Source: Pseudoalteromonas luteoviolacea NCIMB 1942 | GTDB lineage: Bacteria > Pseudomonadota > Gammaproteobacteria > Enterobacterales > Alteromonadaceae | Length of the DNA stretch: 64,000 nucleotides | Direction: 5' to 3' | NCBI RefSeq assembly: GCF_001625595.1 | Contig: NZ_AUXT01000173.1 | Location: 1-64,000, forward strand | In this document: positions 51,222-61,382 of the stretch, piece by piece | How positions within the stretch are numbered: position 1 is the first letter of the stretch | How the letters are laid out: each line of letters begins with the position of its first letter | The notes under the pieces: generated by a model | Told to the model about the DNA's origin: nothing | Seen by the model: the letters and a program-made list of their open reading frames with translations, nothing else | Databases searched by the model: none | Made by a program: the position numbers and the translations under genes

Positions 51222-51297
51222 TGGTGGGTCATGATGGACTCGAACCATCGACCAATGGATTAAAAGTCCACTGCTCTACCAACTGAGCTAATGACCC
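51222..51297 (-). tRNA. tRNA-Lys(UUU), copy 9
   Basis: 76 bases with encoded CCA and CTTTTAA anticodon loop; standard array sequence. Confidence 0.97.
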
Positions 51298-51321
51298 GCT
51301 CATATCAAAATTAAGCAAAAG

Positions 51322-51397
51322 TGGTGGGTCATGATGGACTCGAACCATCGACCAATGGATTAAAAGTCCACTGCTCTACCAACTGAGCTAATGACCC
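51322..51397 (-). tRNA. tRNA-Lys(UUU), copy 10 (first in transcript)
   Basis: 76 bases with encoded CCA and CTTTTAA anticodon loop; it is nearest to the array promoter at 51446-51473. Confidence 0.97.
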
Positions 51398-51445
51398 ACT
51401 CATTGCAGCAAGAGGTCTATACCGTATCGCCTGCTGCGGGCGCTT

Positions 51446-51473
51446 ATAATACTTATTTAAAATTCTAGTGCAA
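51446..51473 (-). promoter_or_regulatory. Sigma-70 promoter of the tRNA-Lys array
   Basis: On the minus strand TTGCAC (-35) and TATTAT (-10) are 16 bases apart, followed by a GC-rich discriminator (GCGCCCGC), which is typical of stable-RNA promoters under stringent control. It lies about 50 bases before the first tRNA of the array. Confidence 0.75.
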
Positions 51474-51548
51474 CTGAATTACGCTGTTTTTTTTAAATTT
51501 TATGTCTAAGCGCCTATTTTTAGACCACAGTGTACACAAAGCAGCTAA

Positions 51549-52304
51549 CTACAGCTTAGATAAGCGCTCTGTTGCCAATTTTGCAGCAGTCGTACTTGGA
51601 TACTCTTTAATCAAGTCGTTAAACAACTGCTTCGCTTTTTCTTTGTCACCTGCATTTGCAGCCAATGTACCCAACTTGAGCATGGCATCTGGACGCTTGT
51701 TAGAATCTGGGAATTGATCAACAACCACTGAGAAATGCTTTATTGCCTCTGCTGGCTGACTTTTAATTGATTGTAGCTGGCCTAACCAATAATGCGCATT
51801 CGGAATATATACAGATTCAGGGAACTGCTGCAAAAAGTTTTGAAACTCTGGGATAGCCGCATCATATCGCTTATCTTTCATGATAAGCGCCACAGCACGG
51901 TCATATGCCTCATTTTCAGATAAGTTACTACTTACTGCTTGTTCTCCCACACTTGGGATAGTCGTCGCGGCAATATCTGACTTGGTTTGCTCATAAACTT
52001 GTGTAACGCGATTTTCAATCTCTTGATATAACTCACGTTGACGCTGTAAGACCTTTTCAAGCTTATAGCTTTGTTCGTCGGTAAAACCACGAACTTGGCT
52101 CACTTCGTCTTGCAATTGCTGCAATTGTAATTGTAAGTCTGCCTGAACACGATTTCGATTGTTCATCATCTTTTCAAGTTCAGCAACACGCTGTTCAAGC
52201 GTTTTTTGTGAGTTTGCAGCATCATAAACAGTAGCGGGAGCTGCCCAAACTTGGGAGCTCCCGCTAAGAAAGATGATGGCTGCCAAAATAGTTTTCGGCT
52301 TCAT
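51549..52304 (-). CDS. cpoB: Cell division coordinator CpoB/YbgF
   Basis: A 251-residue periplasmic protein. A signal peptide ends about residue 21 (Val-Trp-Ala-Ala). A trimerising coiled coil follows (about 30-105, LEQRVAELEKMMNNRNRVQA), then a short linker and a C-terminal TPR domain (about 130-251) with AYDRAVALIMKDKRYDAAIP and GEAYGLGQL-like HYWLGQLQS. CpoB coordinates peptidoglycan synthesis by PBP1b with Tol-driven outer-membrane constriction. It is the last gene of the tol-pal operon, 17 bases after pal. Confidence 0.95.
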   Translation of the reverse strand: MKPKTILAAIIFLSGSSQVWAAPATVYDAANSQKTLEQRVAELEKMMNNRNRVQADLQLQLQQLQDEVSQVRGFTDEQSYKLEKVLQRQRELYQEIENRVTQVYEQTKSDIAATTIPSVGEQAVSSNLSENEAYDRAVALIMKDKRYDAAIPEFQNFLQQFPESVYIPNAHYWLGQLQSIKSQPAEAIKHFSVVVDQFPDSNKRPDAMLKLGTLAANAGDKEKAKQLFNDLIKEYPSTTAAKLATERLSKL

Positions 52305-52321
52305 AACATCTCTTGTCTAAA

Positions 52322-52855
52322 TTAGTATACCAATACCGCGCGACGGTTCTTAGCAAAAGCCTCTTCAGTGCGCGACTTAACCATTGGCTTTTCTTCACCG
52401 TAGCTCACTACAGAGATTTGGCTATCAGAAACACCTAGGCTCTCAAGGTACTTAGCAACTGATTTACCACGGCTTTCACCAAGTGCGATGTTGTACTCAG
52501 GTGTACCGCGCTCATCTGCGTGACCTTCGATTAGTACTTTAACGCTTGGGTTTTTAACTAGGAAGTCAGCGTGTGCTTGTAGTAACTCAACGTACTCGCT
52601 ACGAACAGTAGAGCGGTCAAAATCGAAGTATACGATCTGCTCTTGACGCAAATCTGCATATTTCTTCTGTAACTTCTCTTCTGCAGTCATTTGAGGCTTT
52701 ACTGTACCTACATCAACCTTATCATTGCTGTTAGAAGAAGCATTTGTTTGCTGGCTATCACCACCATCAACATCACCAGATGATGAGCTACATGCAGCTA
52801 AAGTCATTACAGGCAACGCTACCAATAAAGCCTTTAAAGTTTTGTTAAGTTGCAT
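52322..52855 (-). CDS. pal: Peptidoglycan-associated lipoprotein Pal
   Basis: A 177-residue lipoprotein with a lipobox (Leu-Ala-Ala-Cys at about residue 22), a Ser/Asn-rich linker and an OmpA-like domain (about 70-177): IVYFDFDRSTVR, VLIEGHADERGTPEYNIALG with the Asp and Arg that bind diaminopimelate, and the late SYGEEKP and RRAVLVY. Pal is anchored in the outer membrane, binds peptidoglycan and TolB. It follows tolB after 41 bases. Confidence 0.97.
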   Translation of the reverse strand: MQLNKTLKALLVALPVMTLAACSSSSGDVDGGDSQQTNASSNSNDKVDVGTVKPQMTAEEKLQKKYADLRQEQIVYFDFDRSTVRSEYVELLQAHADFLVKNPSVKVLIEGHADERGTPEYNIALGESRGKSVAKYLESLGVSDSQISVVSYGEEKPMVKSRTEEAFAKNRRAVLVY

Positions 52856-52896
52856 CGAGTATATTCCTATATCTTTATAAGTCTAACCAGTAAAAA

Positions 52897-54255
52897 TTAC
52901 TGTAAAAACGGCGACCAGGCCGGTGCCTTCACTTGCCCGTCAAGTACTGGCAATCTCGCTTTAAAGCGACCGTCCATCGACACCAGGGCCAAAACCTGCT
53001 TATTATTATGCAGGGTACTGTAAATAATCATAGAGCCGTTCGGCGCAATACTCGGGGATTCATCGAGTCTTGTACGAGTTAGCACCTGAAACAGCCCTGA
53101 ATCAAATTCTTTCTTCGCAATATGGTACTGACCTAACGTGCGATTTACCATTACTAATTGCTTACCATCAGGCGTAATTGAACCCGCTAAGTTCATATCG
53201 CCATCAAAAGTCACACGTCTAGATCTACCAGTATCTAAATTTAACTTATATATCTGGGCATTACCACCCCTTTCAGACGTATAAACAATTTCTCTGCCAT
53301 TTGGGTGCCAACTTGGCTCAGTATCGATACTTCTATGCTTAGTTAAGCGCTTTTCGGTGCGTGTTTCCAAGTCAATAACGTACACTTCTGTCGCCCCGCC
53401 TTTGTCTTTTGACAATACCACTAACATTTGAGTGCCATCAGGCGAAAACTGCGGTGCACCGTTGATGCCTTTATAGCTGGTGATCTTTTCTCTTTTGCCT
53501 GTGTAGATGTCTTGTACATAGATCTGTGATTGACGATTCTCAAAAGTCACATATGCTAATTTGTTACCATCTGGAGACCATGCTGGCGACATCAAAGGCT
53601 CTTTAGAGCGCAGAAGCACCTGCTCATTAAATCCATCATAGTCAGCGACCACTAGCTGATATGGCTTATCTTGCTCTTCACGAACAATCACGTAAGCAAT
53701 CTTGGTTCTAAACGCGCCACGCTCGCCCGTAAGTGCCTCGTATACAACATCACTTATTTGATGTGAATAGTAACGGAATGAGTCACTGTCAATCACACTC
53801 TGACGACTTTCCAAAATGTGATCCTGGCTCTTCATCAGCTGGCCATTAGTCATCATACGTGTTTCACCGCCAGTGATCTGCGCGCGCAGCACATCAATAA
53901 GTTCATATTTTACTAAATAGCGATTGGCAGGCTGCTGTGTCACAGTACCGATGACAATGGCTTCTACGCCGAGGCTCACCCAAGCGTCATAATCAACTTC
54001 TTCGTCGGTTGTAGGCAATTGCGGCATTTGTTCTTCTGAAACAGGTTTAAATTTACCGCTTCTCATCAAATCAGCTGCAATCACAGAGTTAATTTCTGAA
54101 GGCACTTCTCCATTACCAATGTATTTAAATGGCACAACCCCAATTGGCCTTGCGCTGTCTACCCCTTCGGTAATAACAATTTCAAGCGCCGCGTTGGCAA
54201 GCGTAGTCATACCGAAAGCAAAAACCAACAATATGTTTTTAAAATGCTTTAACAT
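52897..54255 (-). CDS. tolB: Tol-Pal periplasmic beta-propeller TolB
   Basis: A 452-residue periplasmic protein with a signal peptide (about residues 1-22), an N-terminal alpha/beta domain (about 25-165) and a six-bladed propeller with repeated [20 protein letters not shown] and [12 protein letters not shown] units. TolB links TolA in the inner membrane to Pal. It starts 9 bases after tolA. Length is typical for the family. Confidence 0.97.
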   Translation of the reverse strand: MLKHFKNILLVFAFGMTTLANAALEIVITEGVDSARPIGVVPFKYIGNGEVPSEINSVIAADLMRSGKFKPVSEEQMPQLPTTDEEVDYDAWVSLGVEAIVIGTVTQQPANRYLVKYELIDVLRAQITGGETRMMTNGQLMKSQDHILESRQSVIDSDSFRYYSHQISDVVYEALTGERGAFRTKIAYVIVREEQDKPYQLVVADYDGFNEQVLLRSKEPLMSPAWSPDGNKLAYVTFENRQSQIYVQDIYTGKREKITSYKGINGAPQFSPDGTQMLVVLSKDKGGATEVYVIDLETRTEKRLTKHRSIDTEPSWHPNGREIVYTSERGGNAQIYKLNLDTGRSRRVTFDGDMNLAGSITPDGKQLVMVNRTLGQYHIAKKEFDSGLFQVLTRTRLDESPSIAPNGSMIIYSTLHNNKQVLALVSMDGRFKARLPVLDGQVKAPAWSPFLQ

Positions 54256-54264
54256 GGTTTTCCT

Positions 54265-55206
54265 TTAAAGATTTGGTTTAATCGTTAAATTAATATTTTT
54301 AAGCTGCTCAAAGACATCTTTATCTTTTGAGACAGGTAATGTATCAGCCATACGCACGGCTCTTAACGCGGCTTCACATACCAACTTATCACCGCCTAGA
54401 GACTTAGCTTGCGTCACTAGACCATTGAATCCTAGACGAATATTTACACGACATTGTTTACCTTTCATCTTTTCATCGATTAATAAGTTAGATTGAATGC
54501 GTTGCATAATAAGCGCTCTGTATTTGTCTACTTCACCCAACACTTGTTGCTGACGAACTTTGGCTCGTGCTGCGTGCTCTTGCGCGAGCTGCTCTTGTAA
54601 CAGTTGTTCTTGCAAAGCCTTTTGACGCGCTTGCTCAGCTGCTTCTGCTTTACGCTTAGCCTCTTCTTCTTGACGCTTACGCTTGGCTTCTGCTTGTTTT
54701 AAGCGTTCTTCTTCAGATTTACGCTTATCAGCTGCTGCTTTTGCAGCTCGCTCAGCTTGTAACTTTTCTTTTCGTGCTTTTTCAGCGTCCGCTCGTTGTT
54801 TTTTCTCAACTTCACGGGCCTTCTTGGCTTGCGCTTCGGCTTTACGCTTCTCTGCCAGTTTTGCTTGTCGCTGCTGTTCTAGCTTTTTAATGCGCCTTGC
54901 TTCTGCTTCTCGATCTTTGCGCGCTTGAAGTGCTCTGCGTTCCAAATCGCGAATGCGCTTTTCCTCCGCACGCTTTTTAGCATCTTCTTGCCTTTTTAAC
55001 TCTCCCACTTTGCGCTCAACCGCCTGTTGATCAACAGAAATAGCAGAGACCACTTTTTCTTCTTCGACGGATTCACTGATTGGATTGAGCTGCACTTGCA
55101 TCACGGTTGGCTTTGACATCTGCAAATTAGCAGAGGCAAACAACATACCAGCTAACGCGAAATGAAGCAGAAACGACTTGATAATTCCGCTTGTTAACGC
55201 ATCCAT
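54265..55206 (-). CDS. tolA: Tol-Pal inner-membrane protein TolA
   Basis: A 313-residue protein. It has an N-terminal membrane helix (about residues 9-26, IIKSFLLHFALAGMLFAS), a long Ala/Lys/Glu/Arg helical domain (about 60-215) with repeated AEAKRKRQEEEAKRKAEAAE units, and a C-terminal domain (about 225-313) with CRVNIRLGFNGLVTQAKSLG and its two Cys. TolA passes the proton-motive pull of TolQR to Pal across the periplasm. One base overlaps tolR. Confidence 0.95.
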   Translation of the reverse strand: MDALTSGIIKSFLLHFALAGMLFASANLQMSKPTVMQVQLNPISESVEEEKVVSAISVDQQAVERKVGELKRQEDAKKRAEEKRIRDLERRALQARKDREAEARRIKKLEQQRQAKLAEKRKAEAQAKKAREVEKKQRADAEKARKEKLQAERAAKAAADKRKSEEERLKQAEAKRKRQEEEAKRKAEAAEQARQKALQEQLLQEQLAQEHAARAKVRQQQVLGEVDKYRALIMQRIQSNLLIDEKMKGKQCRVNIRLGFNGLVTQAKSLGGDKLVCEAALRAVRMADTLPVSKDKDVFEQLKNINLTIKPNL

Positions 55207-55634
55207 TAGTTATCCTCAAACGATTTAGTCATCAATCCAACAGATGGAACGCCTGCGTTTTTCAAGAAATCCATTAGGAGCAACACTTCTTGATATGACA
55301 CGCGACCTGACCCCTTAATTAAAACGGGGGTGTCCGGGTTCTGTTGCAACTTGAGCTTTATGATCGCAGCTACTTCAATGGCATCCATGGGCGCTTCAGG
55401 GTTCGTACCCACAGAGACAAAGTAACGACCTTCAGCATCTATACTTGCAATAATAGGTGGTGCATCTTTCGTCTCTACCAAATCAGACTCTTGCATCTGA
55501 GGCAGGTCAACTTTCACTCCATGAGTAATTAACGGTGCGGTTGCCATAAAGATGATCAATAGCACCAACATTACATCAATGTATGGCACAACGTTAATCT
55601 CGGCAACGGGACGTCTTTTCTTAGGCTGATACAT
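55206..55634 (-). CDS. tolR: Tol-Pal inner-membrane protein TolR
   Basis: A 142-residue protein with one membrane helix (about residues 18-35), where [14 protein letters not shown] contains the conserved Asp that belongs to the proton path. A periplasmic domain follows, with [19 protein letters not shown]. It overlaps tolQ by 14 bases and tolA by one, so tolQRA are translated as a coupled set. Confidence 0.97.
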   Translation of the reverse strand: MYQPKKRRPVAEINVVPYIDVMLVLLIIFMATAPLITHGVKVDLPQMQESDLVETKDAPPIIASIDAEGRYFVSVGTNPEAPMDAIEVAAIIKLKLQQNPDTPVLIKGSGRVSYQEVLLLMDFLKNAGVPSVGLMTKSFEDN

Positions 55635-56325
55635 TATTCTTCGCCTCTACTAACGTGGCAGCTTGACGATGTAAAATATTGGCGAACTCTTCCATAAAAT
55701 TGGCATAGTTCACTTCCAGCTTTTCAACATGCTTGGCAAATCGGTTATATGCCATAACAGCAGGGATAGCAGCAAAAAGACCCATTGCTGTTGCAATCAA
55801 TGCTTCAGCGATACCAGGCGCTACCATTTGTAGTGTTGCTTGCTTAACATTTCCAAGCGCAATAAATGCCGTCATGATCCCCCAAACCGTACCAAATAGA
55901 CCAATGTATGGACTAATTGAGCCAACCGTTGCTAAAAATGAGAGGCTCGACTCTAATTTTTCTACTTCACGTGATAGCGCAACACGCATTGAACGGTGCG
56001 TACCATCTAAAATCATGTTTGCAGAGCCGGTATTGTTCTTTTTATGTCTGGCGAATTCTTTAAAGCCAGCCACAAATAAAGCTTCTAGACCTTTTGAGCT
56101 GCCTGAACGCGCAGTGATTTCGTTATATAACTTTCCAAGATCCATTCCTGACCAAAATTGCTGTTCAAACTTTCTTGCATCGCTTTGTGCTTCAGCTATT
56201 ACTGCGCGACGCTGGAAAATGATCGCCCAAGATGCGATTGACATGCCGACTAAAGTCAACATAACAAGTTGAACAAGCACACTGGCTTCTAAGATTAGAT
56301 CAATGAAATTTAGACCCGATTCCAC
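55621..56325 (-). CDS. tolQ: Tol-Pal inner-membrane protein TolQ
   Basis: A 234-residue protein of the TolQ/ExbB/MotA family with three membrane helices (about residues 15-37, 133-157 and 170-195). The conserved features are [17 protein letters not shown] in the second and [20 protein letters not shown] in the third. It is the proton-channel subunit of the Tol motor and first gene of the operon here. ybgC, often found just upstream, is absent, and the following 836 bases are free of leftward genes. Confidence 0.97.
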   Translation of the reverse strand: MESGLNFIDLILEASVLVQLVMLTLVGMSIASWAIIFQRRAVIAEAQSDARKFEQQFWSGMDLGKLYNEITARSGSSKGLEALFVAGFKEFARHKKNNTGSANMILDGTHRSMRVALSREVEKLESSLSFLATVGSISPYIGLFGTVWGIMTAFIALGNVKQATLQMVAPGIAEALIATAMGLFAAIPAVMAYNRFAKHVEKLEVNYANFMEEFANILHRQAATLVEAKNNVSA

Positions 56326-56840
56326 GTTTTAACACTCCTAATAATATTGTGTACCCGGCATGGCGCCTTTCAACTGATAGACTTCAAGCACGACAAAAGG
56401 TTCAGGTAGTTTAACCACACAAATAGTGGCTTACAACGTCAAAGCTATAAAATTAGCTTAAATGTCGATAAATGACACAATCACCAGTATGCACTTTATT
56501 TATTGACCTTTAAGGATATATCAATAATTGAATCATTTTATTTATAGTGTTCCTATGCAATTAACATTTTTATTCCACAACTTCAGTTGCAGCCTAAATA
56601 TTTACTCAACATGCATAAAAGACCGAATTTATTCACTTTGCACGAATAAATGCTCAAAAACCCATTGGTAATACCAATTAACAACAATTTATCTAATATT
56701 TACAATTTGCGCATAATTGATACAAACCTAATAAAAACAGTAATATAGAAACATAAATAGAGTCATTAATTAACCATTAAAAAATAACCAATAAATTTTG
56801 ACATTATTTTTTCTTATCCGATAGATGTAATTTTTCTAGT

Positions 56841-56869
56841 TTGATAAAACTCACGAATGTCTTTAATAT
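56841..56869 (+). promoter_or_regulatory. Sigma-70 promoter of candidate small RNA
   Basis: TTGATA (-35) and TAATAT (-10) are separated by exactly 17 bases. They read rightward into a gene-free stretch that ends at a strong terminator. Confidence 0.7.
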
Positions 56870-56875
56870 GCACCC

Positions 56876-57053
56876 TGTACTGAGCGCACTGCTTAACGTA
56901 ATGCAAAAGCCAGTTACCTAAGTAATAGATGTCTGATTGTTCTATTACTTTGATGAGAAACTTTTGGATAAAACCTTAACAGACTCATCAGTTCCCTGGA
57001 TTACTTCCTTCAACTTGTTGTTTTCGCCCGCACATATGTGCGGGCTTTTTTTT
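56876..57053 (+). ncRNA. Candidate structured small RNA between tolQ and ruvB
   Basis: A good promoter, three hairpins and a strong intrinsic terminator lie in line in the 836-base gap 56326-57161. After the start at about 56876, AAGTAATAGA / TCTATTACTT form a perfect 10-bp stem, TGATGAG / CTCATCA a 7-bp stem, and GCCCGCACAT / ATGTGCGGGC with eight T residues the terminator (57026-57053), which is an Hfq-type 3' end. No convincing reading frame lies inside; the 62-codon frame at 56937 has no ribosome-binding site and runs through the terminator. The transcript would be about 175 bases. I do not recognise a known RNA family. The remainder of the gap (56326-56840) is A+T-rich and holds the tolQ promoter region. 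Confidence 0.62.
57026..57053 (+). terminator. Intrinsic terminator of candidate small RNA
   Basis: A perfect 10-bp inverted repeat (GCCCGCACAT / ATGTGCGGGC) is followed by eight T residues. No protein gene ends before it on this strand. Confidence 0.9.
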
Positions 57054-57161
57054 GCCTGTAATTCAGCAGCCACACAACACTTAGAGACACTAGGAAAGTT
57101 AAAGGAGAAGGGAAAAAAGGAATAGAAAAGCCACAGCAGTGATTGCTATGGCAATGAGGGG

Positions 57162-58166
57162 TTAATCTTCTTTGCTTAGGTTAAAGTGCATATAGGCTCG
57201 ATCAGAGACAATACGTCCCCTTGGAGTACGTTGAATAAACCCTTGCTGGATTAGGAAAGGCTCGATGACGTCTTCAATAGTTTCTTTTTCCTCACCGATG
57301 GCGGCGGCGAGGTTATCAAGGCCTACAGGGCCACCAGTGAACTTTTCAATAATGGCCAATAAATACTTTCTATCCATATAATCAAAACCACATTTATCGA
57401 CATCGATCATATCCAGCGCTTGGCATGCAATATTTGCATCTACACTGCCATCACCTTTTACATCGGTAAAATCTCTTACACGACGTAGCAGTCGATTCGC
57501 AATACGAGGAGTACCTCTCGCTCTTTTAGCTACTTCTCTAGCACCTTCGTCCGTTGATTCAAGATTTAAGAAATGTGCAGAACGACTCACAATTGTCGCA
57601 AGATCTTCTACAGAATAAAACTCCAAGCGTTGAACGATGCCAAACCGGTCACGCAAAGGAGAAGTCAATGAACCAGCTCTGGTAGTTGCGCCGACTAAGG
57701 TAAATGGTGGCAAGTCTAACTTAATTGATCGAGCAGCAGGCCCCTCGCCTATCATAATATCAAGCTGGTAGTCTTCCATTGCTGGATAGAGGATTTCTTC
57801 TACCTGTGGACTAAGTCGGTGTATCTCATCAATAAACAAAACATCGCCCTCTTCCAAGTTTGTCAGCATTGCTGCCAAATCGCCGGCTTTTTCAAGCACA
57901 GGTCCAGATGTGGTTTTTATGTTTACACCGAGCTCATTTGCCACAATATTAGCAAGTGTGGTTTTACCTAGGCCTGGCGGGCCAAATATCAATAAATGGT
58001 CAAGCGCTTCCCCACGTGAACGCGCAGCTTCAATAAATATCTCCATCTGCTGCTTAACGTGAGGTTGTCCCGTATAATCATTTAATAATTTCGGGCGAAT
58101 AGCACGGTCTATTTGCTCTTCATTGCCCTGTACTTCGGGCTCAATTAGTCTATCTGCTTCTATCAT
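57162..58166 (-). CDS. ruvB: Holliday junction helicase RuvB
   Basis: A 334-residue AAA+ protein. Walker A is [18 protein letters not shown] (about residues 60-77), Walker B is [11 protein letters not shown], then [18 protein letters not shown] with the arginine finger, and a winged-helix C-terminus ending in [17 protein letters not shown]. RuvB hexamers drive branch migration with RuvA. It lies 2 bases after ruvA and is the last gene of the ruvC-ruvA-ruvB set. Confidence 0.98.
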   Translation of the reverse strand: MIEADRLIEPEVQGNEEQIDRAIRPKLLNDYTGQPHVKQQMEIFIEAARSRGEALDHLLIFGPPGLGKTTLANIVANELGVNIKTTSGPVLEKAGDLAAMLTNLEEGDVLFIDEIHRLSPQVEEILYPAMEDYQLDIMIGEGPAARSIKLDLPPFTLVGATTRAGSLTSPLRDRFGIVQRLEFYSVEDLATIVSRSAHFLNLESTDEGAREVAKRARGTPRIANRLLRRVRDFTDVKGDGSVDANIACQALDMIDVDKCGFDYMDRKYLLAIIEKFTGGPVGLDNLAAAIGEEKETIEDVIEPFLIQQGFIQRTPRGRIVSDRAYMHFNLSKED

Positions 58167-58168
58167 AA

Positions 58169-58786
58169 TTACATCATGGATTTAAGAGCTTCTTTGATTA
58201 AGGTTTCTGCGTCTAAACCTTCACCTTTAACACCTTTCACGGCTTTTTGCGCTTGTGCAGCCTTATAGCCCAATGCTATTAACGCGGCAATTGCATCATC
58301 AACAGGCAATGCCCCCACTGTTGGGTCCTCCTGAGGCGGTAACACTGCATTATCGCTATATGGTGTAAATAAATCATGGCCAAAGTCTTTGAGCCTATCT
58401 TTCATTTCTAAGACTAGTCGTTCCGCCGTCTTTTTGCCTACACCGGGGATCTTAACTAACGTAGATGCATCACCATTATTCACACAATGGACAAATTGTT
58501 CTGCAGACATACCCGACAAAATCGCCAAAGCCAACTTAGGTCCAACGCCATTTGCTTTGATTAACTCTCTAAATAATGCGCGTTCGGTCTTGTGGTTAAA
58601 ACCAAACAGTAATTGCGCATCTTCGCGAACAACAAAATGAGTGAAAATTGCCGTAGCTTGGCCAACATTTGGTAGCTCATAAAAGCAAGTCATTGGCATT
58701 TGCACTTCATAGCCTACTCCGTTGACATCAATTAAGATCTCAGGAGGTTGTTTTTCTAATAAAGTTCCGCTTAATTTGCCTATCAT
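58169..58786 (-). CDS. ruvA: Holliday junction binding protein RuvA
   Basis: A 205-residue protein. It starts [20 protein letters not shown], has two helix-hairpin-helix motifs ([14 protein letters not shown] and [18 protein letters not shown]) and a C-terminal domain (about 155-205) with [22 protein letters not shown] that binds RuvB. Tetramers hold the junction open in a square. It starts 2 bases after ruvC. Confidence 0.98.
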   Translation of the reverse strand: MIGKLSGTLLEKQPPEILIDVNGVGYEVQMPMTCFYELPNVGQATAIFTHFVVREDAQLLFGFNHKTERALFRELIKANGVGPKLALAILSGMSAEQFVHCVNNGDASTLVKIPGVGKKTAERLVLEMKDRLKDFGHDLFTPYSDNAVLPPQEDPTVGALPVDDAIAALIALGYKAAQAQKAVKGVKGEGLDAETLIKEALKSMM

Positions 58787-58788
58787 AG

Positions 58789-59310
58789 TTATCTTAACCT
58801 TCCACGCACTGTTTTTTTAGCATTGCCTGCCAATCTAATTAAATTTTGCTCAGAATGCGCATGACAAATCGCAATGGCTAACGCATCAGCAGCATCGGCC
58901 TGCGGGGTGCCTGGTAGCTTTAAAATTCGCTTTACCATTTCTTGTACCTGAGATTTGTTTGCGCCGCCTGTTCCAACTACCGCCTGCTTTATTTGCCGCG
59001 CTGAGTATTCATGTACAGGGATTTCTTGCATGGTTGCTGCAACAATCGCAGCACCTCGCGCCTGACCCAGTTTTAACGCAGAATCGGGGTTATGCGCCAT
59101 AAAAACTTGTTCAATAGCAAAGCTATCTGGCGAAAACTGCTCGATTAATTGACTCACCCCTTGATAGATCATTTTTAATCGAGTGGGAAAGTCGTGATCG
59201 GCAAGCTTAATACAACCGCTGCCAAGATACTGAAATTTTGCACCTTGATGCTGGATAACACCATAACCGGTAAATCTGGATCCTGGGTCTATACCCAATA
59301 AAACTGCCAA
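58789..59310 (-). CDS. ruvC: Holliday junction resolvase RuvC
   Basis: A 173-residue endonuclease with the four acidic residues of the active site: Asp in [15 protein letters not shown], Glu in [16 protein letters not shown], and the Asp pair in [14 protein letters not shown]. It cuts junctions symmetrically after branch migration by RuvAB. A terminator at 59376-59404 separates it from aspS, which reads in the same direction. Confidence 0.98.
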   Translation of the reverse strand: MAVLLGIDPGSRFTGYGVIQHQGAKFQYLGSGCIKLADHDFPTRLKMIYQGVSQLIEQFSPDSFAIEQVFMAHNPDSALKLGQARGAAIVAATMQEIPVHEYSARQIKQAVVGTGGANKSQVQEMVKRILKLPGTPQADAADALAIAICHAHSEQNLIRLAGNAKKTVRGRLR

Positions 59311-59375
59311 GGCATTACTCTCTCAATTTTTTCCACATCATGCCAAAATACTGTATAGATTACCAGTATCAAAAC

Positions 59376-59404
59376 AAAAAAGGCGGCCATTTAGGCCGCC
59401 TTTT
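59376..59404 (-). terminator. Terminator between aspS and ruvC
   Basis: AAAAGGCGGCC, a five-base loop and GGCCGCCTTTTTTG on the minus strand form a strong intrinsic terminator 17 bases after the aspS stop. Confidence 0.9.
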
Positions 59405-59420
59405 CAATCATGTTTTTTAA

Positions 59421-61196
59421 TTACTGCTCTTCGCTTTGTGCCTGTTGTACAGCAATTGCAAGTTCAGTTAATGCATCTGGGTTTGCAACACTTGGCGCGT
59501 TTGTCATTAAACAAGAAGCTTGTGTTGTTTTCGGGAATGCAATTACGTCACGAATATTATCAGTGCCGCACAGTAGCATTACAAGACGATCAAGACCAAA
59601 TGCCAAACCAGCATGCGGAGGTGTGCCATACTTTAGTGCGTCTAACAAGAAGCCAAACTTGTCTTGCTGTTCTTGCTCTTCAATACCCAATATTCTGAAA
59701 GCGGTTTGTTGCATTTCATTGTTGTGGATACGAACAGAACCACCACCCACTTCATAACCGTTTAACACCATGTCATATGCATCAGAAATCGCAGCAGCAG
59801 GGTTTGCTTCTAGCTCTTGTGCATCGATGTCTTTTGGTGCTGTGAATGGGTGATGTACCGCGTGAAGGTTGCCTTCATCATCTTCTTCAAACATTGGGAA
59901 GTCAACAACCCAAAGTGGGGCCCACTTGTTTAGGTCAGTAATTTCTCTGTCTAAGCCAACTTTAAGACGAAGCGCACCCATTGCTTCGTTTACAACGTTG
60001 CGCTTGTCTGCACCAAATAGAATGATGTCGCCTGTTTGCGCATTTGTGCGCTCAAGCAGTGCAGCAATCACATCTTCGTTGAGAAATTTAGCGATAGGAG
60101 ACTGAACACCTGCCATACCCGCATCGCGGTCATTAACTTTCATCCAAGCAAGGCCTTTCGCGCCATAAATGCCAACAAACTTAGTGTATTCATCAATCTG
60201 TTTACGAGATAGCTCAGCACCACCAGGCACTGTTATTACTGCAACACGACCTTTTTCATCGTTTGCAGGGCCAGCTAGCACTTTAAACTCTACGTCTTTT
60301 ACGATATCAGCAACGTCTACAAGCTCTAACGGGTTACGTAGATCGGGCTTATCAGAACCGAAACGACGCATTGCTTCTGAGTAAGGCATGGCAGGGAACT
60401 CGCCCAAATCAACGTTTAGAAGCTCTTGCCACATTTCACGGATCAGACGCTCGGTTATTTCACGCACTTGATCAGACGTCATGAAAGACGTTTCGATATC
60501 GATTTGTGTAAATTCAGGTTGTCTATCAGCACGCAAGTCTTCATCACGGAAGCACTTAACGATTTGATAGTAACGATCAAAGCCTGACATCATTAGCAAT
60601 TGCTTAAACAATTGTGGAGACTGAGGCAAAGCGTAAAAACTGCCTTTATGTACACGACTAGGTACTAGGTAGTCACGTGCACCTTCCGGAGTTGCTTTAG
60701 TTAAAACTGGCGTTTCGATGTCTAGGAAATCATTAGTATCTAAGAAGCGACGAACAAAGCTTGATGCTTTAGCACGTAGCTTGATACGGTCACTCATCTC
60801 TAAACGTCTAAGATCTAAGTAACGATACTTAAGGCGACGCTCTTCTGAGTTTTGCTGATTGAAATCTAACGGTAGAGGTTCAGAACGGTTGATGATCTCA
60901 AGGTCTGTGCCTAAGATTTCCACTTCACCCGTTGCCATGTCTTTGTTTACTTGGCTTTCTGGCCTGGCACGTACACTACCCGTTACTTTCACACAAAACT
61001 CTTGGCGTAATGTGTTTGCAACATCCATTAACCCATCTACTTCTGGGTCAAATACAACTTGTACTAGGCCTTCGCGATCTCTTAAGTCGACGAAAATTAA
61101 TCCACCTAAGTCACGGCGCTTGTTGATCCAACCACATAGTTCGACTTCCTGACCTACGTGGTCCTTATTTAATTTTCCGCAGTATATAGAGCGCAT
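59421..61196 (-). CDS. aspS: Aspartyl-tRNA synthetase
   Basis: A 591-residue class II synthetase of bacterial type. The N-terminal OB domain has [20 protein letters not shown]. Motif 2 is [18 protein letters not shown] and motif 3 is [15 protein letters not shown] near the end; between them lies the bacterial GAD insertion (about 290-420). It charges tRNA-Asp. The MRSIY start and length match the family (590 aa in E. coli). Confidence 0.98.
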   Translation of the reverse strand: MRSIYCGKLNKDHVGQEVELCGWINKRRDLGGLIFVDLRDREGLVQVVFDPEVDGLMDVANTLRQEFCVKVTGSVRARPESQVNKDMATGEVEILGTDLEIINRSEPLPLDFNQQNSEERRLKYRYLDLRRLEMSDRIKLRAKASSFVRRFLDTNDFLDIETPVLTKATPEGARDYLVPSRVHKGSFYALPQSPQLFKQLLMMSGFDRYYQIVKCFRDEDLRADRQPEFTQIDIETSFMTSDQVREITERLIREMWQELLNVDLGEFPAMPYSEAMRRFGSDKPDLRNPLELVDVADIVKDVEFKVLAGPANDEKGRVAVITVPGGAELSRKQIDEYTKFVGIYGAKGLAWMKVNDRDAGMAGVQSPIAKFLNEDVIAALLERTNAQTGDIILFGADKRNVVNEAMGALRLKVGLDREITDLNKWAPLWVVDFPMFEEDDEGNLHAVHHPFTAPKDIDAQELEANPAAAISDAYDMVLNGYEVGGGSVRIHNNEMQQTAFRILGIEEQEQQDKFGFLLDALKYGTPPHAGLAFGLDRLVMLLCGTDNIRDVIAFPKTTQASCLMTNAPSVANPDALTELAIAVQQAQSEEQ

Positions 61197-61382
61197 ATCG
61201 TTCCTATTTGCCTAGGCTTTTACATTTCAAAGTGCAGTTTCGCCTACGGGCTATCGTAATTAACAAAAATAATCGCCAATTATATAAAAATAGACCGCTT
61301 TGTCATCCTCCAATCATGAACATTATGTGTAAAGTTGGTTTTTTTAGGTACTCACAGTTTGTTAGACTTACAAAAAACATCA

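Noticed and set aside
50423-51397. Regular repeats of about 76 bases every 100 bases, which could be taken for a CRISPR array
   Set aside because: Each unit folds as a complete tRNA-Lys with encoded CCA; the spacers are A+T-rich leader-like sequence and no cas genes are near.
56937-57125. 62-codon open frame between tolQ and ruvB
   Set aside because: No Shine-Dalgarno sequence, no family, and it runs straight through a strong intrinsic terminator hairpin, so it fits a non-coding RNA better.
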